DNA of 64,000 nt, from NCBI GenBank assembly GCA_947491025.1, contig CANLIC010000003.1, positions 143,257-207,256 of the forward strand, in the 5' to 3' direction. Below the pieces are notes generated by a model. That model made no database searches. It was not told where the DNA came from and worked only from the letters and a program-made list of their open reading frames with translations. Both the position numbers and the translations under genes were made by a program. Origin of the DNA: Myxococcales bacterium. GTDB taxonomy: Bacteria; Myxococcota_A; UBA9042. Of the stretch, positions 8,719 to 17,366 are shown piece after piece; within the stretch, counting starts at the first letter, position 1; the number at the start of each line of letters is the position of its first letter.

Positions 8719-10709
8719 CGCCCCTCGCTGCTGCCGTGGGTCGGCTTTGCCTCAGGGCGGGCGCAGGCGGCGAATGCGGCGACGATGTCGGACACCGCCG
8801 CGCCAGGACCGAAAAGGGAGACCACGCCTAGCGCACGCAGGGCATCGTGGTCGGCCTGCGGCAAGATGCCGCCGAGCAGGATGGGCAGGTCTGCCGCGCC
8901 ATGACGGGCCAGCTCTGCGCGCACTTCGCTCGTGACCCAGAGGTGGGCCCCCGAGAGGCTCGACAGGCCGATGGCATCGACGCCTTCGCTCACCGCGCCG
9001 AGTGCGATGGCGCGCGGGGTGGTCCCAGGTCCGAGCCAGATCACCTCCATGCCGGCGTCGCGCAGGGCCATCGCCAGCAAGCGCAGCGCGTTGGTGTGAC
9101 CATCGAGGCCGGCCTTGGCCAGCAGCACCCGCGTCGGTGTGCGGACCGAGAAGCTGACGGGGAGCCCACCTGCGTCGGCTTGGGGCGTTGTCGGCTGCAG
9201 CGCAGCGGCCCTTGGCGCGCCGCCGCTGAGGTCGACGCCGAGCGGGGCAGACCAGCGTGGGCCGCGGACTTCGAGGATGGCGCTCGTCCACTCGCCGGTG
9301 GTGCCGCCGGCCTTGGCGAAGTCGATGGAGGCCTCCACGATGCCGAGATCGCCGCGCGCGGCCTCGATCAGCGCAGCCCGCGCCGTCCGCCAGGCCTCAT
9401 CGTCGCGACCTTGGCGCCAGGCCCGCAGCGCTTGCGCACGCAGGGCGGCCACGGCGTCGTTGCTGGGGCCGGACTCGACGGCGGCGGGGCCAGCGATGCC
9501 CATGGGCTCCTGGAACGCGTTGACGCCGACCAGCACTTGCTCGCCGCGCTCGATGCGCTGGCTCCACTCGCGCACCCGGCGCCCGAGCAGACCGGCCAGC
9601 TCGAGGATCGTCGCCTCGTAGCCGAGCTTCAACGAACGGTCGACGATCGCCTCCGCCGCGGCCGCGATGCGCGCGGTCTCGGCCTCGATGACGTGGGAGC
9701 CGGCGAAGATGTCCGGCCAATCGGCGATGCCGGTCTCGTGCATCCAGACCTGCTGCGTTCGCAGCGCGAGCAGCTGCTCGGCCGCGTCGGGCAGGCCGAT
9801 GGCCTCGCGAAAACCCGGGAGCTGCAGCGCCCCCACCCGCGCCTCGGCCGATGCCAGAACCGGCAAGCAACTGAGCGCGATGCGAACGATATTGACCTCC
9901 GGCTGCTGCGCGGTGAGCGTCAGAGAGCGCACCTGGCAGCCGGCGCGGAAGCGCGTCTCGACCCCGTAGCGCTGCCGGCACATGCGCGGCCACAGCGCAG
10001 CGTAGGCGCGCACTTTCGCGATCTCAGGCACCAATTCGATGCCGGAGTTGATGAAGAACGACGTCGCGTCGACCGCCTCCGCCAGCTCCTCTGCCGGCAG
10101 GCGCGCCCGCACCGCATCGAGCAGCAGGACGGCGCCGGCGATGGCGTAGCCGACCTCCTCCTCCGGCCGAGCGGCGGACTCCATCAGGTGGTAGCCGCAG
10201 CAATTGGTTGGGTTCCAGCGCGGGGTGTGGGCGCGGGCGGTGGCGACGAGATCGACGCTGAAGGCGAAGCTGGTGGCGGGATCGAAAATCGACGTGCCGC
10301 GGGCGACGAACTCCTTGAGCAGGTCGTTCTGGGTGGTGCCGCGCAGGGCGGCGCGGTTGACGCCTCGCTCGTCGGCCAGGGCCAGGTACATGGCGTAGAG
10401 CCAAGGCGCGGTCGCGTTGATGGTCATCGAGGTGTTGGCGGCGGCCAGGTCGATTCCATCAAAAAGAGCCCTCATATCGCCGAGATGGCCAATACTGACA
10501 CCCGTGCGTCCCACCTCGCCTTGCGCCATCGCGTCGTCGGCGTCGTAGCCGCACTGCGTCGGCAGGTCGAACGCCACCGAGAGGCCGCGCTGGCCCTGTG
10601 CAAGGTTCTGGCGGAAGCGCGCGTTGGTGTCAGCCGCGCTGCCGAACCCGGCGTAGGTGCGGATGATCCAAGGGGTGCGCCCTGGCGACGAGGCGGGCTC
10701 GGCGCTCAT
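8715..10709 (-). CDS. ecm: Ethylmalonyl-CoA mutase (B12-dependent)
   Basis: A 664-aa single-chain acyl-CoA mutase. The N-terminal TIM-barrel substrate domain begins RTYAGFGSAADTNARF, continues GLSVAFDLPTQCGYD, and contains NTSMTINATAPW and NAFQEPMG. The C-terminal cobalamin domain has LDGHTNALRLL with the cobalt-ligating His near residue 538, followed by GLSSLSG and GGILP. This fits the family that interconverts (2R)-ethylmalonyl-CoA and (2S)-methylsuccinyl-CoA in the ethylmalonyl-CoA pathway. The length and lack of a separate small subunit also fit. Methylmalonyl-CoA mutase is the main alternative, but the adjacent methylsuccinyl-CoA dehydrogenase and Ccr-like genes favour Ecm. It overlaps by 4 bases with both the upstream mcd stop and the downstream ecsC-like start. 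The protein acts in the cytoplasm. Confidence 0.88.
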   Translation of the reverse strand: MSAEPASSPGRTPWIIRTYAGFGSAADTNARFRQNLAQGQRGLSVAFDLPTQCGYDADDAMAQGEVGRTGVSIGHLGDMRALFDGIDLAAANTSMTINATAPWLYAMYLALADERGVNRAALRGTTQNDLLKEFVARGTSIFDPATSFAFSVDLVATARAHTPRWNPTNCCGYHLMESAARPEEEVGYAIAGAVLLLDAVRARLPAEELAEAVDATSFFINSGIELVPEIAKVRAYAALWPRMCRQRYGVETRFRAGCQVRSLTLTAQQPEVNIVRIALSCLPVLASAEARVGALQLPGFREAIGLPDAAEQLLALRTQQVWMHETGIADWPDIFAGSHVIEAETARIAAAAEAIVDRSLKLGYEATILELAGLLGRRVREWSQRIERGEQVLVGVNAFQEPMGIAGPAAVESGPSNDAVAALRAQALRAWRQGRDDEAWRTARAALIEAARGDLGIVEASIDFAKAGGTTGEWTSAILEVRGPRWSAPLGVDLSGGAPRAAALQPTTPQADAGGLPVSFSVRTPTRVLLAKAGLDGHTNALRLLAMALRDAGMEVIWLGPGTTPRAIALGAVSEGVDAIGLSSLSGAHLWVTSEVRAELARHGAADLPILLGGILPQADHDALRALGVVSLFGPGAAVSDIVAAFAACARPEAKPTHGSSEGR

Positions 10710-12484
10710 GGCTGCCCCCCAGGGGCGGCGCTCTTCGCTCGGTCTGCCGACGCTGCTCGCGTGGCCAGGCGGTCGCGCAGCAAGGCACGCGCGATGACCA
10801 GGACCGCCAGGACCTCCTCGGCGCCCTCAAAGATCGACAGCACGCGTGCGTCCTGCCAGTAGCGGCTCACGGCGAACTCTTCGGAGTAGCCCATGCCGCC
10901 GTGCAGCTGCATCGCCTCGCGCGTCACCGACTCCGCGTCGCGGCAAGCCAGCAGCTTGACCAGGCTGGCGTCGTGGTCGCCGCGAGCGCGCGTGGCGGCA
11001 TCTGCGCTGTCCATGGCGTCGCATACCGCATAGGTCATCTGGCGCGCCAGGGCGACGCGCGCCGCCATGTCGCAGAGCTTGCGGCGGCAGATGGGCAGGC
11101 TGTCGAGGCTGCGACCGAAGACCATGCGCTCGCGGCTGTAGCGCAGCGCAGCGCGCAACGCGGCCTCCATGACGCCCACGGCGCGGGCGGCGGTCTGGAT
11201 GCGACCGCCAGCGAAGCCCTTCATCTGCAGGGCGAAGCCGGCGCCGACGTCACCGACGCGGTGCTCGTCGCTCACCCAGAAGCGCTCCAAAAAGCAGGTG
11301 AAGCTGTGCATCCCTCGGTAGCCCACCGTGGGGATGGCCCGTCCGGAGAGGGTGCCGCCACGGCCGTCATCACAGGCGAAGCTGCGATCGTCGGCCGGCG
11401 CCATCACCGGCGGCTTCGGCACCAGAAAGAGCGTCAGGCCCTTGGCACCGTCCGCGGCGCTGCCGGTGCGGGCCAAGACCAGCAGCACGCTTGCGCGGCC
11501 GGCGAAGGTGCACCAGGTCTTCTCGCCGGTGAGCAGCCAGCCGCCATCGGGTGCGCGATCGGCGACGGTGCGCACCGCGGCGACGTCGGAGCCGGCCCCG
11601 GGCTCGGTGACCGCGATGGCGACGATCTCCTGGCCACGCGCGATCCTCGGCAGCCATTGGCGCTTTTGCGCCTCGGTGCCGCCGGCGAGCAGCGCCTTGC
11701 TGGCGATCTCGGGCCTCGTGATCACCGAGCCGCCAGCGCCTAGGCTGCAGCGGCTGAGCTCCTCGGTGGCGATGGCCATGCTGCGGTGGTCGATGAACTG
11801 GCCGCCCCAACGCTCCGGAATGGTGATGCCGAGCGCGCCGACCTCGGCGTAAGCGCTGAGCAGCGACTCGGGCAGCAGGGCGTCGTGGCGGTGGATCTCT
11901 TCGGCCAGCGGCGCCACTTGTGCGTCGGCGAAATCGCGGAAGAGCGTGCGGATGTCGTCGTGATCGCTCGACAATGCGTAGGCCGGCGCCGCGCTGGTGC
12001 CGCCCTCGGCGAGCAGCGGCCAGAGCGCATCCAGGGCGGCGGGCCCACAGGCGGCGGGGGCGGCGGCCTTCACCGCCGGCGTGAGCGCCAGGCCCGAGGC
12101 AGCGGGCGACGCCTCAACGCCGGCCAGGCCCGGCCATGCTACCTCGGCGCGAAAGCTGGCGTCCAAGCTGAGCAGCGCCCGCGCCACCGCGTAGGCCCCG
12201 AGTCGCTGCAGGGCCGCGCTACGGCCGGCGTAGGCGTCGAGCAGGGTCTGCGCCGCGCGCAGCTCGGCCACTGCGCGGGCCAGGAGCATCGCCGCCTCGC
12301 CGTGTCGGTGCAGGCGGTCCGCGTCGAGGCTGCCGCTGCGCCGTGGGTCGGCGACGGCGTCTGCCAGGGCGTCGGTGAGGGTGTCGAGCTGGGCCGTGGC
12401 CTCGGCGAGCCCGGCACGCAGGGCGTCGTTCAAGGCGGCTTGCGACGGCCCTGGCCCGGAGCCAGCGGCGGGTTCGACGGACAT
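10706..12484 (-). CDS. mcd: (2S)-methylsuccinyl-CoA dehydrogenase
   Basis: This 592-aa flavoprotein has an acyl-CoA dehydrogenase core in its C-terminal two thirds (VTEPGAGSDVAAVRT, GEKTWCTFAGRA, a FAGGRIQTAARAVGVMEAAL helix, and LHGGMGYSEEFAVSRYWQDA followed by FEGAEEV). It is preceded by about 180 residues not found in ordinary acyl-CoA dehydrogenases. An N-terminal extension of this kind is characteristic of Mcd, which oxidises methylsuccinyl-CoA to mesaconyl-CoA. The start at 12484 has GGGAG upstream and gives the length expected of the family; a longer frame to 12742 would overlap the Ccr-like gene. It lies between the Ccr-like gene (49-base gap) and ecm (4-base overlap), which supports the assignment strongly. 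Electrons would pass to ETF. Confidence 0.85.
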   Translation of the reverse strand: MSVEPAAGSGPGPSQAALNDALRAGLAEATAQLDTLTDALADAVADPRRSGSLDADRLHRHGEAAMLLARAVAELRAAQTLLDAYAGRSAALQRLGAYAVARALLSLDASFRAEVAWPGLAGVEASPAASGLALTPAVKAAAPAACGPAALDALWPLLAEGGTSAAPAYALSSDHDDIRTLFRDFADAQVAPLAEEIHRHDALLPESLLSAYAEVGALGITIPERWGGQFIDHRSMAIATEELSRCSLGAGGSVITRPEIASKALLAGGTEAQKRQWLPRIARGQEIVAIAVTEPGAGSDVAAVRTVADRAPDGGWLLTGEKTWCTFAGRASVLLVLARTGSAADGAKGLTLFLVPKPPVMAPADDRSFACDDGRGGTLSGRAIPTVGYRGMHSFTCFLERFWVSDEHRVGDVGAGFALQMKGFAGGRIQTAARAVGVMEAALRAALRYSRERMVFGRSLDSLPICRRKLCDMAARVALARQMTYAVCDAMDSADAATRARGDHDASLVKLLACRDAESVTREAMQLHGGMGYSEEFAVSRYWQDARVLSIFEGAEEVLAVLVIARALLRDRLATRAASADRAKSAAPGGQP

Positions 12485-12533
12485 CGGCGCGCTCCCGGGC
12501 GGCGGGGGAATCGGCGTCAAAGGCCTTACAGCG

Positions 12534-13709
12534 TCAAGGCTTATTGACTTCGTAGATGGGGAAGTACGAGCTGCAGACGCCGGAGTGATACTCCTCGTGC
12601 AAGCGCGGCACCTCTTCGAAGCCGTAGACGTCCATCTCGGCGATGTCGTCCGGCATCCAACCCGTGTTCTCGGCGAACTGCACCGCCGCCCGGCCCTGCG
12701 GGTAGCGCGCGTAGTGGGTGTGGACGTGCGTGTGGCGCTCAATGCACTCGATGGCGCGGATGTTCTCGATCCGCATCCCTTCTTTCCAGCCGGCGGTGGC
12801 CACCACGCCCTGCCGCGAGAGCGCCTTGATGGTCGCCCGCGTCACCGGTGAGCCGACGTAGTCGAGGAAGATCGAGACGCCGATGCCTTCGGTGCCCTCC
12901 TGAACGATGCGCAGAAAGATCTTCTCGCTCTCGAGGTAACGCTTCTTGTAGTCAGGATCGGAGGCGTAGCGCTGTTGGTCGTAGTCGAGATCGGCGAAGT
13001 GCCTGCGGTCGATCGCGGTCATTCCGGCGCGCTTGATGGCGCGCAAGCGCCTGGCGCTGCTGGAGATCATGGCGACGCGCGCGCCGGAAAACTTGGCGAG
13101 GGTCAGCTCGGCCCAGGTCACGCCGCCGCCCCAGCCCCAGACGTAGGGCGAAGGGCAATCCTCGACGCCCATCTGAACGCGCCAGCAGCCGTAGGCCTGC
13201 TGCCAGTTCGACCACGCCGTGATGTAGCGCAGCGAGAAGGCCGCCCACTGCTTGAGCGAGAAGCGCGAGGCGTCCGGCACCGCGATGACCTGGTGCTGGT
13301 GCAGCACCGTTCGCTTGGCGAGCAGGCCGATGGTGCCTGGTGCGTCATAGCCGAAGATCTTGATCGGGTAGCCCCACTTGTCCCACACGCCATTGCAGAA
13401 CAAGATCGCGAGGTCACCCTCCTTGACGGTCTTGACGCGCTCGCCCACCCGCAGCACGCGCACCACGCCTGCGTTGCCGAGCACGACGTAGTCTTCGCCG
13501 CGTTGCCGCGCCACATCCACCGGCTTGCGCTCGATGGCGTGGCTCATGTTGCCTTCCCAGCAGCCGTAGAGTGACTCAACGAGGCAATACTCTTCGCCCA
13601 TCTCCGGCAGCGTGATGTCGGTCAGCTCGAGCTGGCCCGGGCCCGGCTTGGGGTCGTTGACGGTGGCCCGCAAGATCCAGGCCTGGCTGCGTTCGGTGGT
13701 GTGCGGCAT
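12534..13709 (-). CDS. Crotonyl-CoA carboxylase/reductase-like MDR enzyme
   Basis: A 391-aa medium-chain dehydrogenase/reductase with a nucleotide-binding motif (VWGWGGGVTWAELTLAKFSGA) and the long insertion after the second half-site (DRRHF to YLESEKIFL) that is typical of the Ccr branch. Ccr converts crotonyl-CoA, CO2 and NADPH to ethylmalonyl-CoA. Position at the head of an operon with mcd and ecm supports that role. However, it is shorter than typical Ccr (about 430-450 aa). As recalled from Ccr structures, the CO2-pocket Glu appears as Asp in FGYDAP, and the Asn motif reads EGNMS, while the His is retained (THYARY). It may therefore be a divergent carboxylase or a plain enoyl-thioester reductase. 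GGGGAG lies 7 bases before the ATG at 13709; an in-frame TTG two codons earlier is less likely. Confidence 0.7.
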   Translation of the reverse strand: MPHTTERSQAWILRATVNDPKPGPGQLELTDITLPEMGEEYCLVESLYGCWEGNMSHAIERKPVDVARQRGEDYVVLGNAGVVRVLRVGERVKTVKEGDLAILFCNGVWDKWGYPIKIFGYDAPGTIGLLAKRTVLHQHQVIAVPDASRFSLKQWAAFSLRYITAWSNWQQAYGCWRVQMGVEDCPSPYVWGWGGGVTWAELTLAKFSGARVAMISSSARRLRAIKRAGMTAIDRRHFADLDYDQQRYASDPDYKKRYLESEKIFLRIVQEGTEGIGVSIFLDYVGSPVTRATIKALSRQGVVATAGWKEGMRIENIRAIECIERHTHVHTHYARYPQGRAAVQFAENTGWMPDDIAEMDVYGFEEVPRLHEEYHSGVCSSYFPIYEVNKP

Positions 13710-13757
13710 GGTCAAACTCCCCGTCAGCGGATGCGACGCCAGCGCGTGTATGGCCGC

Positions 13758-13787
13758 ACCCTAGCGAGAATTGACACGCTGCGTCAA
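13758..13787 (-). promoter_or_regulatory. Candidate promoter of the ccr-like operon with overlapping dyad
   Basis: Read on the minus strand: TTGACG (13782-13787), an 18-base spacer, then TAGGGT (13758-13763), 49 bases before the ATG. The -35 overlaps an inverted repeat TTGACAC-GCT-GCGTCAA (13771-13787, one mismatch), and a further TTGACG lies on the plus strand at 13790-13795. That arrangement suits a repressor or activator site. Seen in sequence; function inferred. Confidence 0.45.
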
Positions 13788-13911
13788 GGTTGACGGAGGG
13801 TGTCGTCCGCTGTCTGTTGGGAACACGATCGCGTACGAGAAGGTCGCGTCCCCAATTCGCCATGCGAACGCTGCGGCGATTGGCGCCGCGCTTCCACGTT
13901 TGGCTGGGAGG

Positions 13912-15093
13912 CTACTCCTCGTCTTTGGCGTTGATCACGGTCCGCACCGCGTTCTGGAAGGCGGTGAGATCCAGCGATCCTGAGCCATTCGGCGCGAAGT
14001 ACATGATGTTCTTGCCATTCTTCGCGTAGCCGTAGCCGCTGTTGCGGATCTGCGAGCCAGCGAACTTGCCGGCAAAGGGGGCGTTCATCTTGGCCCAGGC
14101 GTCTACAGCGCCGTTGTCTTGGAAAACCGGAATGGTCTTCACCTTCGCGGTCAAGGCCTTGGGCGTGTTGCTTGCCTTGTCGTTGATGACCAACATCACC
14201 ACGTCAGACTTGCCGGACGCGTTCGCCTCGTCTTGCAGCTTCTGCATGTCGGCGGCCTGCGCGATGCAGGAGGCACACCAGTCCGAGACCAGGGCGACGA
14301 CGACCTTCTTGCCCTTGAAGGCATCGAGGCCGTAGGTCGTGTCAAAGCCGGGGCTGCCCGGGTTGATGTCCTTGAGCTCCCACTGCGGGAAGTCGTGGAA
14401 GGTCTTGACGCACGCAACGTTCTCGTCGCCCTTGCTGACCACGTCGCCGGTTAAGGTGATCTTCGAGAGGTCGACGTCAAAGGTACGGCCCTTGAAGCGC
14501 ATGGTCAGCGGCCCAGCGAAGGTCGGCTTGAGCGTCACACCGCGCAACGTCGCCTCCGTCAGGCCGGCGTTCGGCTGGCCAAGCGGCGCCATGGGCAAGC
14601 TGCCGGTTCCGGCCGTCGAGGTGTAGACGACGACGCCCTTGGCCGGCTCGGTGGCCCAGCCGGGGCAGTCGATGGTCTGGATCAGCTGATCGTCTTGGTA
14701 GATTCCGGACTTGGCGTAGAAGCTCGCGGTCTTCAGGACCAAGCCCTCGCCCGCGAAGCCCGCCTGGTAGTCGAGCTGCAGCTTGCAGCTGCCGTCTGGC
14801 CGCGCGACCTCGATCGACAGCGAGGGCACGCAAGCCAGGCCGCCGACGTCCTTGTTGATGCGGTGCATCATCGTCGCCTTGGCCTCAAGCCCGTCGTACG
14901 CGACCGTGAAATTGCCGCCGTCGATCGCCGCGCTAAAAGCGCCGCCGGCGCGCAGCCCCTGTGACCCAAGCCCAGCGCCGCCCGTGCCGCTTTCTGCCGC
15001 GCAGCCCGCCGCCAATGCCACGACCGCGAAGACGGCGAGCGCCATCCGGGTAACGGAGCCCAGCCATAGGCCCGTCGAGATCTGCAGAGCCAT
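13912..15093 (-). CDS. Redoxin-domain lipoprotein with CxxC
   Basis: A 393-aa exported protein. The ATG at 15093 has GGGAGGA five bases upstream. The signal region ends in a lipobox (LAAGC, Cys31). Residues about 50-235 form a beta-rich domain of no recognised family with a few cysteines. Residues about 245-393 are a thioredoxin-fold domain with redox pair Cys273-Cys276 in DWCASC and a cis-Pro-like KVKTIPVF. The segment after the pair (AQAADMQKLQDEA) resembles the Sec-containing redoxin encoded at 59088-61316, making this a Cys-using relative. Expected role: thiol-disulfide exchange at the cell envelope; partner unknown. It is transcribed alone, with an extended -10-like TGCTATGCT at 15211-15219 upstream on the minus strand. 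Confidence 0.85.
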   Translation of the reverse strand: MALQISTGLWLGSVTRMALAVFAVVALAAGCAAESGTGGAGLGSQGLRAGGAFSAAIDGGNFTVAYDGLEAKATMMHRINKDVGGLACVPSLSIEVARPDGSCKLQLDYQAGFAGEGLVLKTASFYAKSGIYQDDQLIQTIDCPGWATEPAKGVVVYTSTAGTGSLPMAPLGQPNAGLTEATLRGVTLKPTFAGPLTMRFKGRTFDVDLSKITLTGDVVSKGDENVACVKTFHDFPQWELKDINPGSPGFDTTYGLDAFKGKKVVVALVSDWCASCIAQAADMQKLQDEANASGKSDVVMLVINDKASNTPKALTAKVKTIPVFQDNGAVDAWAKMNAPFAGKFAGSQIRNSGYGYAKNGKNIMYFAPNGSGSLDLTAFQNAVRTVINAKDEE

Positions 15094-15538
15094 CGGATCC
15101 TCCCACGCGCAAGAGCATCTAGTTCAGCCCGGTCCGCCGGTTGCCGTCGACCGGAGTCGTGGATCGGCTCGCCACGGCCGCGCCGCGGCGCCCCGGCGCC
15201 AGACACCGAGAGCATAGCACAGCGGCGCCGCCTCGGGAAGGGCAAAGACATATTCACCGCCAGTCCACCTGCGACACCGCTCCGTCTGGCGCGCCCCTTG
15301 TCGCCGCCAGCGTCTCGGCCTTGGCTGTCTCAAGTCGCCAGGGCCGGGCGGCGCATGCCGCCGAGGCCAAGGCGTCGAAGTCGACCCTTCGGACCGCCTC
15401 GCCAGGTGGGCGCGGCCCGACCCTTGATTTCCCCGATGCGATCCCACACACTCTTGGGCCTTCCGCCGGCCGGGACCGAGTCGGAAGCCATGACGAGGGC
15501 CCGCAGGGCGCCGGGACGGCCATGAGCCGGGAGCAGAG
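15094..15538. other. Intergenic region between divergent redoxin and rpsU genes
   Basis: No supported gene. Several overlapping frames of 90-140 codons occur on both strands but have Arg/Pro/Ala-rich translations without recognisable domains or good ribosome binding sites. On the minus strand TGCTATGCT (15211-15219) is a possible extended -10 for the redoxin gene. No clear promoter for rpsU was found. Confidence 0.45.
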
Positions 15539-15940
15539 ATGAGCAACGATTACCAGGGCATGGGCGGTGGTTACGGTCGCGATGGCGGCGGCGGCGGCGG
15601 CGGCGGCTACGGCGGCGGCGGCTACGGCGGCGGTGGCGGTGGCTTCGGCGGCGACTACGGCGGCGACGGCGGCGACAAGCCGCGCGGTGATCGGCCGCGT
15701 CGCGCCTCGGCGCGCGCTGTTGAGTTCCGCGCTCTCGAGGTCTCGGTCCAGGACGGCAACGTCAACCGCGCGCTGTCGATGCTGAAGCGCAAGATGGCCA
15801 ACGAGGGCATCTACAAGGAGCTTCGCAAGCGTCGCTACTTTGAGAAGCCTTCCGAGGAGAAGAAGCGCCGCAGCCGCGAGGCAGATCGCCGCCGCAAGAA
15901 GGCGATTCGTATCGCGCGAGAGCGCGGCGCGCAGGCCTGA
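15539..15940 (+). CDS. rpsU: 30S ribosomal protein bS21 with Gly/Tyr-rich N-terminal extension
   Basis: The C-terminal 75 residues are bS21: LEVSVQDGNVNRALSMLKRKM, a following GIYKELRKRRYFEKPSE, and a basic tail (KKRRSREADRRRKKAIRIA). bS21 is a small-subunit protein located near the anti-Shine-Dalgarno end of 16S rRNA. The first 55 or so residues are an added low-complexity segment of Gly-Gly-Tyr and poly-Gly, then basic residues (KPRGDRPRRAS), resembling Gly-rich tails of RNA-binding proteins. Ordinary bS21 is about 55-75 aa; this one is 133. The ATG at 15539 follows GGGAG; no internal start with a better site is evident before the core. The stop is 7 bases before the next gene. Confidence 0.9.
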   Translation: MSNDYQGMGGGYGRDGGGGGGGGYGGGGYGGGGGGFGGDYGGDGGDKPRGDRPRRASARAVEFRALEVSVQDGNVNRALSMLKRKMANEGIYKELRKRRYFEKPSEEKKRRSREADRRRKKAIRIARERGAQA

Positions 15941-15947
15941 GCCTACG

Positions 15948-17099
15948 ATGATGCGCGCTGCGTGGTCTCACGGGCGGCTGCCGGCGGGGGCGTACGCAGT
16001 GCGCTCTGTCCGACCGTTCGGTCCGACGATCGCAGCGCTCTGCCTCGCCCTGCTGGCCGCGCTCACCTCGCCGCAGGTTGCTGACGCGGCGACCAAGCAG
16101 AAGACCAAAGTCCGCAAGGGCTCGAGCGCGGGCGCAGCGCCGGCGAAATCGAGCGATCGCGAAGCCGCGGCGCCGACCAAGGCGACCTCATCGGGCCGCG
16201 ATGGCGAGGGCAGCACACCCGAGGGCGGCACGGCTGCTGAGCCGACGTCGCCGTCGAGCAGCGATCGCGGCGCCACGGGCGGGGGACGCGGCGCAAGCGG
16301 CAGCGCAGATCGCGACACGGCCCCAGCGCCGAAGCCCGCAGACACTGCAACCCCAGCGCCGGCCAAGTCGTCCAAGCCGAAGGTGGCGATCGCCGCCCCG
16401 TCCGACGACGTCTCGGAGCGGGTGGAGGCCGCGATTCGGCCCCTGTGGCAGGGCGGGTTCATCCAGGTCAATGTCGGCTACGGCCTGGCTGGCGGTGAAG
16501 CGGGCCCCGCAATCCCTGACCCACAAAACGCGGTGTTCAACGGCGGCTTCGCGGCGTGGCGCGAGAAGAACTGCCTGTTCGGCGATCAAGGCTGCTACAA
16601 CAAGGCCATCACTACCGACGCCGGCACTGGGCTCGCCGTTGCCTTTCAGTTTGGTTACAACATCCTCGGATGGGCCTCCGTCTGGGCCGACTTGGCATGG
16701 AAGGGTAGCCTCGGCAGCAAGATCGAGATGGCCGGAACCGGCGCGGTCTCTCTCATCGCCGGCTTCCATCCGTTGCGGGCCTGGCGCGCCGACACGCCGG
16801 TCGATCTGCGCATCTACGGTGGGTACGGCTTCTTCGACATCCTCTACTACCACGAGACGGAGTTCCAACAGGATGCGACGGGCAAAGCCTTCACTGGCAC
16901 CTCAATCCCGTTCGGCCTCTCGACCGAGTGGCGGGTGCCGGAGAGCACCTTCGCGATCGGCCTCGATCTGCGCGGTGTGCGGGCGAGCTACCGCCGCTGG
17001 GTCTACAACGACGACAAGGACATCTCGTCCGACATGTCGGCCGATCCGGTCACGACCCTGCGCATGGAAGGCCGAATTATCTTCGCCTGGCACCTCTAG
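15948..17099 (+). CDS. Outer-membrane beta-barrel protein
   Basis: A 383-aa exported protein. A signal peptide (IAALCLALLAALTSPQVADA) precedes a Lys/Ser/Ala/Pro-rich disordered segment (about residues 50-155). The rest alternates hydrophobic and polar residues with many aromatics (GGFIQVNVGYGLAGG, LAVAFQFGYNILGWASVWADLAWKG, DLRIYGGYGFFDILYY) and ends in a terminal strand RIIFAWHL, as outer-membrane barrels do for BAM recognition. One cysteine pair (CLFGDQGC) probably closes an extracellular loop. The start at 15948 is chosen because longer frames run into rpsU; it follows rpsU by 7 bases. No specific transport function can be assigned. Confidence 0.7.
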   Translation: MMRAAWSHGRLPAGAYAVRSVRPFGPTIAALCLALLAALTSPQVADAATKQKTKVRKGSSAGAAPAKSSDREAAAPTKATSSGRDGEGSTPEGGTAAEPTSPSSSDRGATGGGRGASGSADRDTAPAPKPADTATPAPAKSSKPKVAIAAPSDDVSERVEAAIRPLWQGGFIQVNVGYGLAGGEAGPAIPDPQNAVFNGGFAAWREKNCLFGDQGCYNKAITTDAGTGLAVAFQFGYNILGWASVWADLAWKGSLGSKIEMAGTGAVSLIAGFHPLRAWRADTPVDLRIYGGYGFFDILYYHETEFQQDATGKAFTGTSIPFGLSTEWRVPESTFAIGLDLRGVRASYRRWVYNDDKDISSDMSADPVTTLRMEGRIIFAWHL

Positions 17100-17366
17100 C
17101 GCCGCTTCGCCTTCGCACTACGCGCCCCGTCGAAGTTCGACGCCAAAGGGGCGGCTGCACCCGGCAGATCCTGTCGAAGCGCGAGGGTCCGCGGCGCAGG
17201 GCGTCGCGACGTCGCGGCTCTCGAAAGACCACACAGCGGCGCCTCTTGCGGCGGCCTATCGGTGCCTTTGGGTTGGGGGCTCGCCGTGGCGGCTCGCGCG
17301 GTTGACGCCCGTCCAGCGCCGTTCCAGCATGCCGACGTGCGCCGGCCCGGCCGGCATGGAGCCTGA

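Noticed and set aside
8847..10862. 671-codon plus-strand frame over ecm
   Set aside because: Antisense to a well-supported B12 mutase gene, with no domain of its own.
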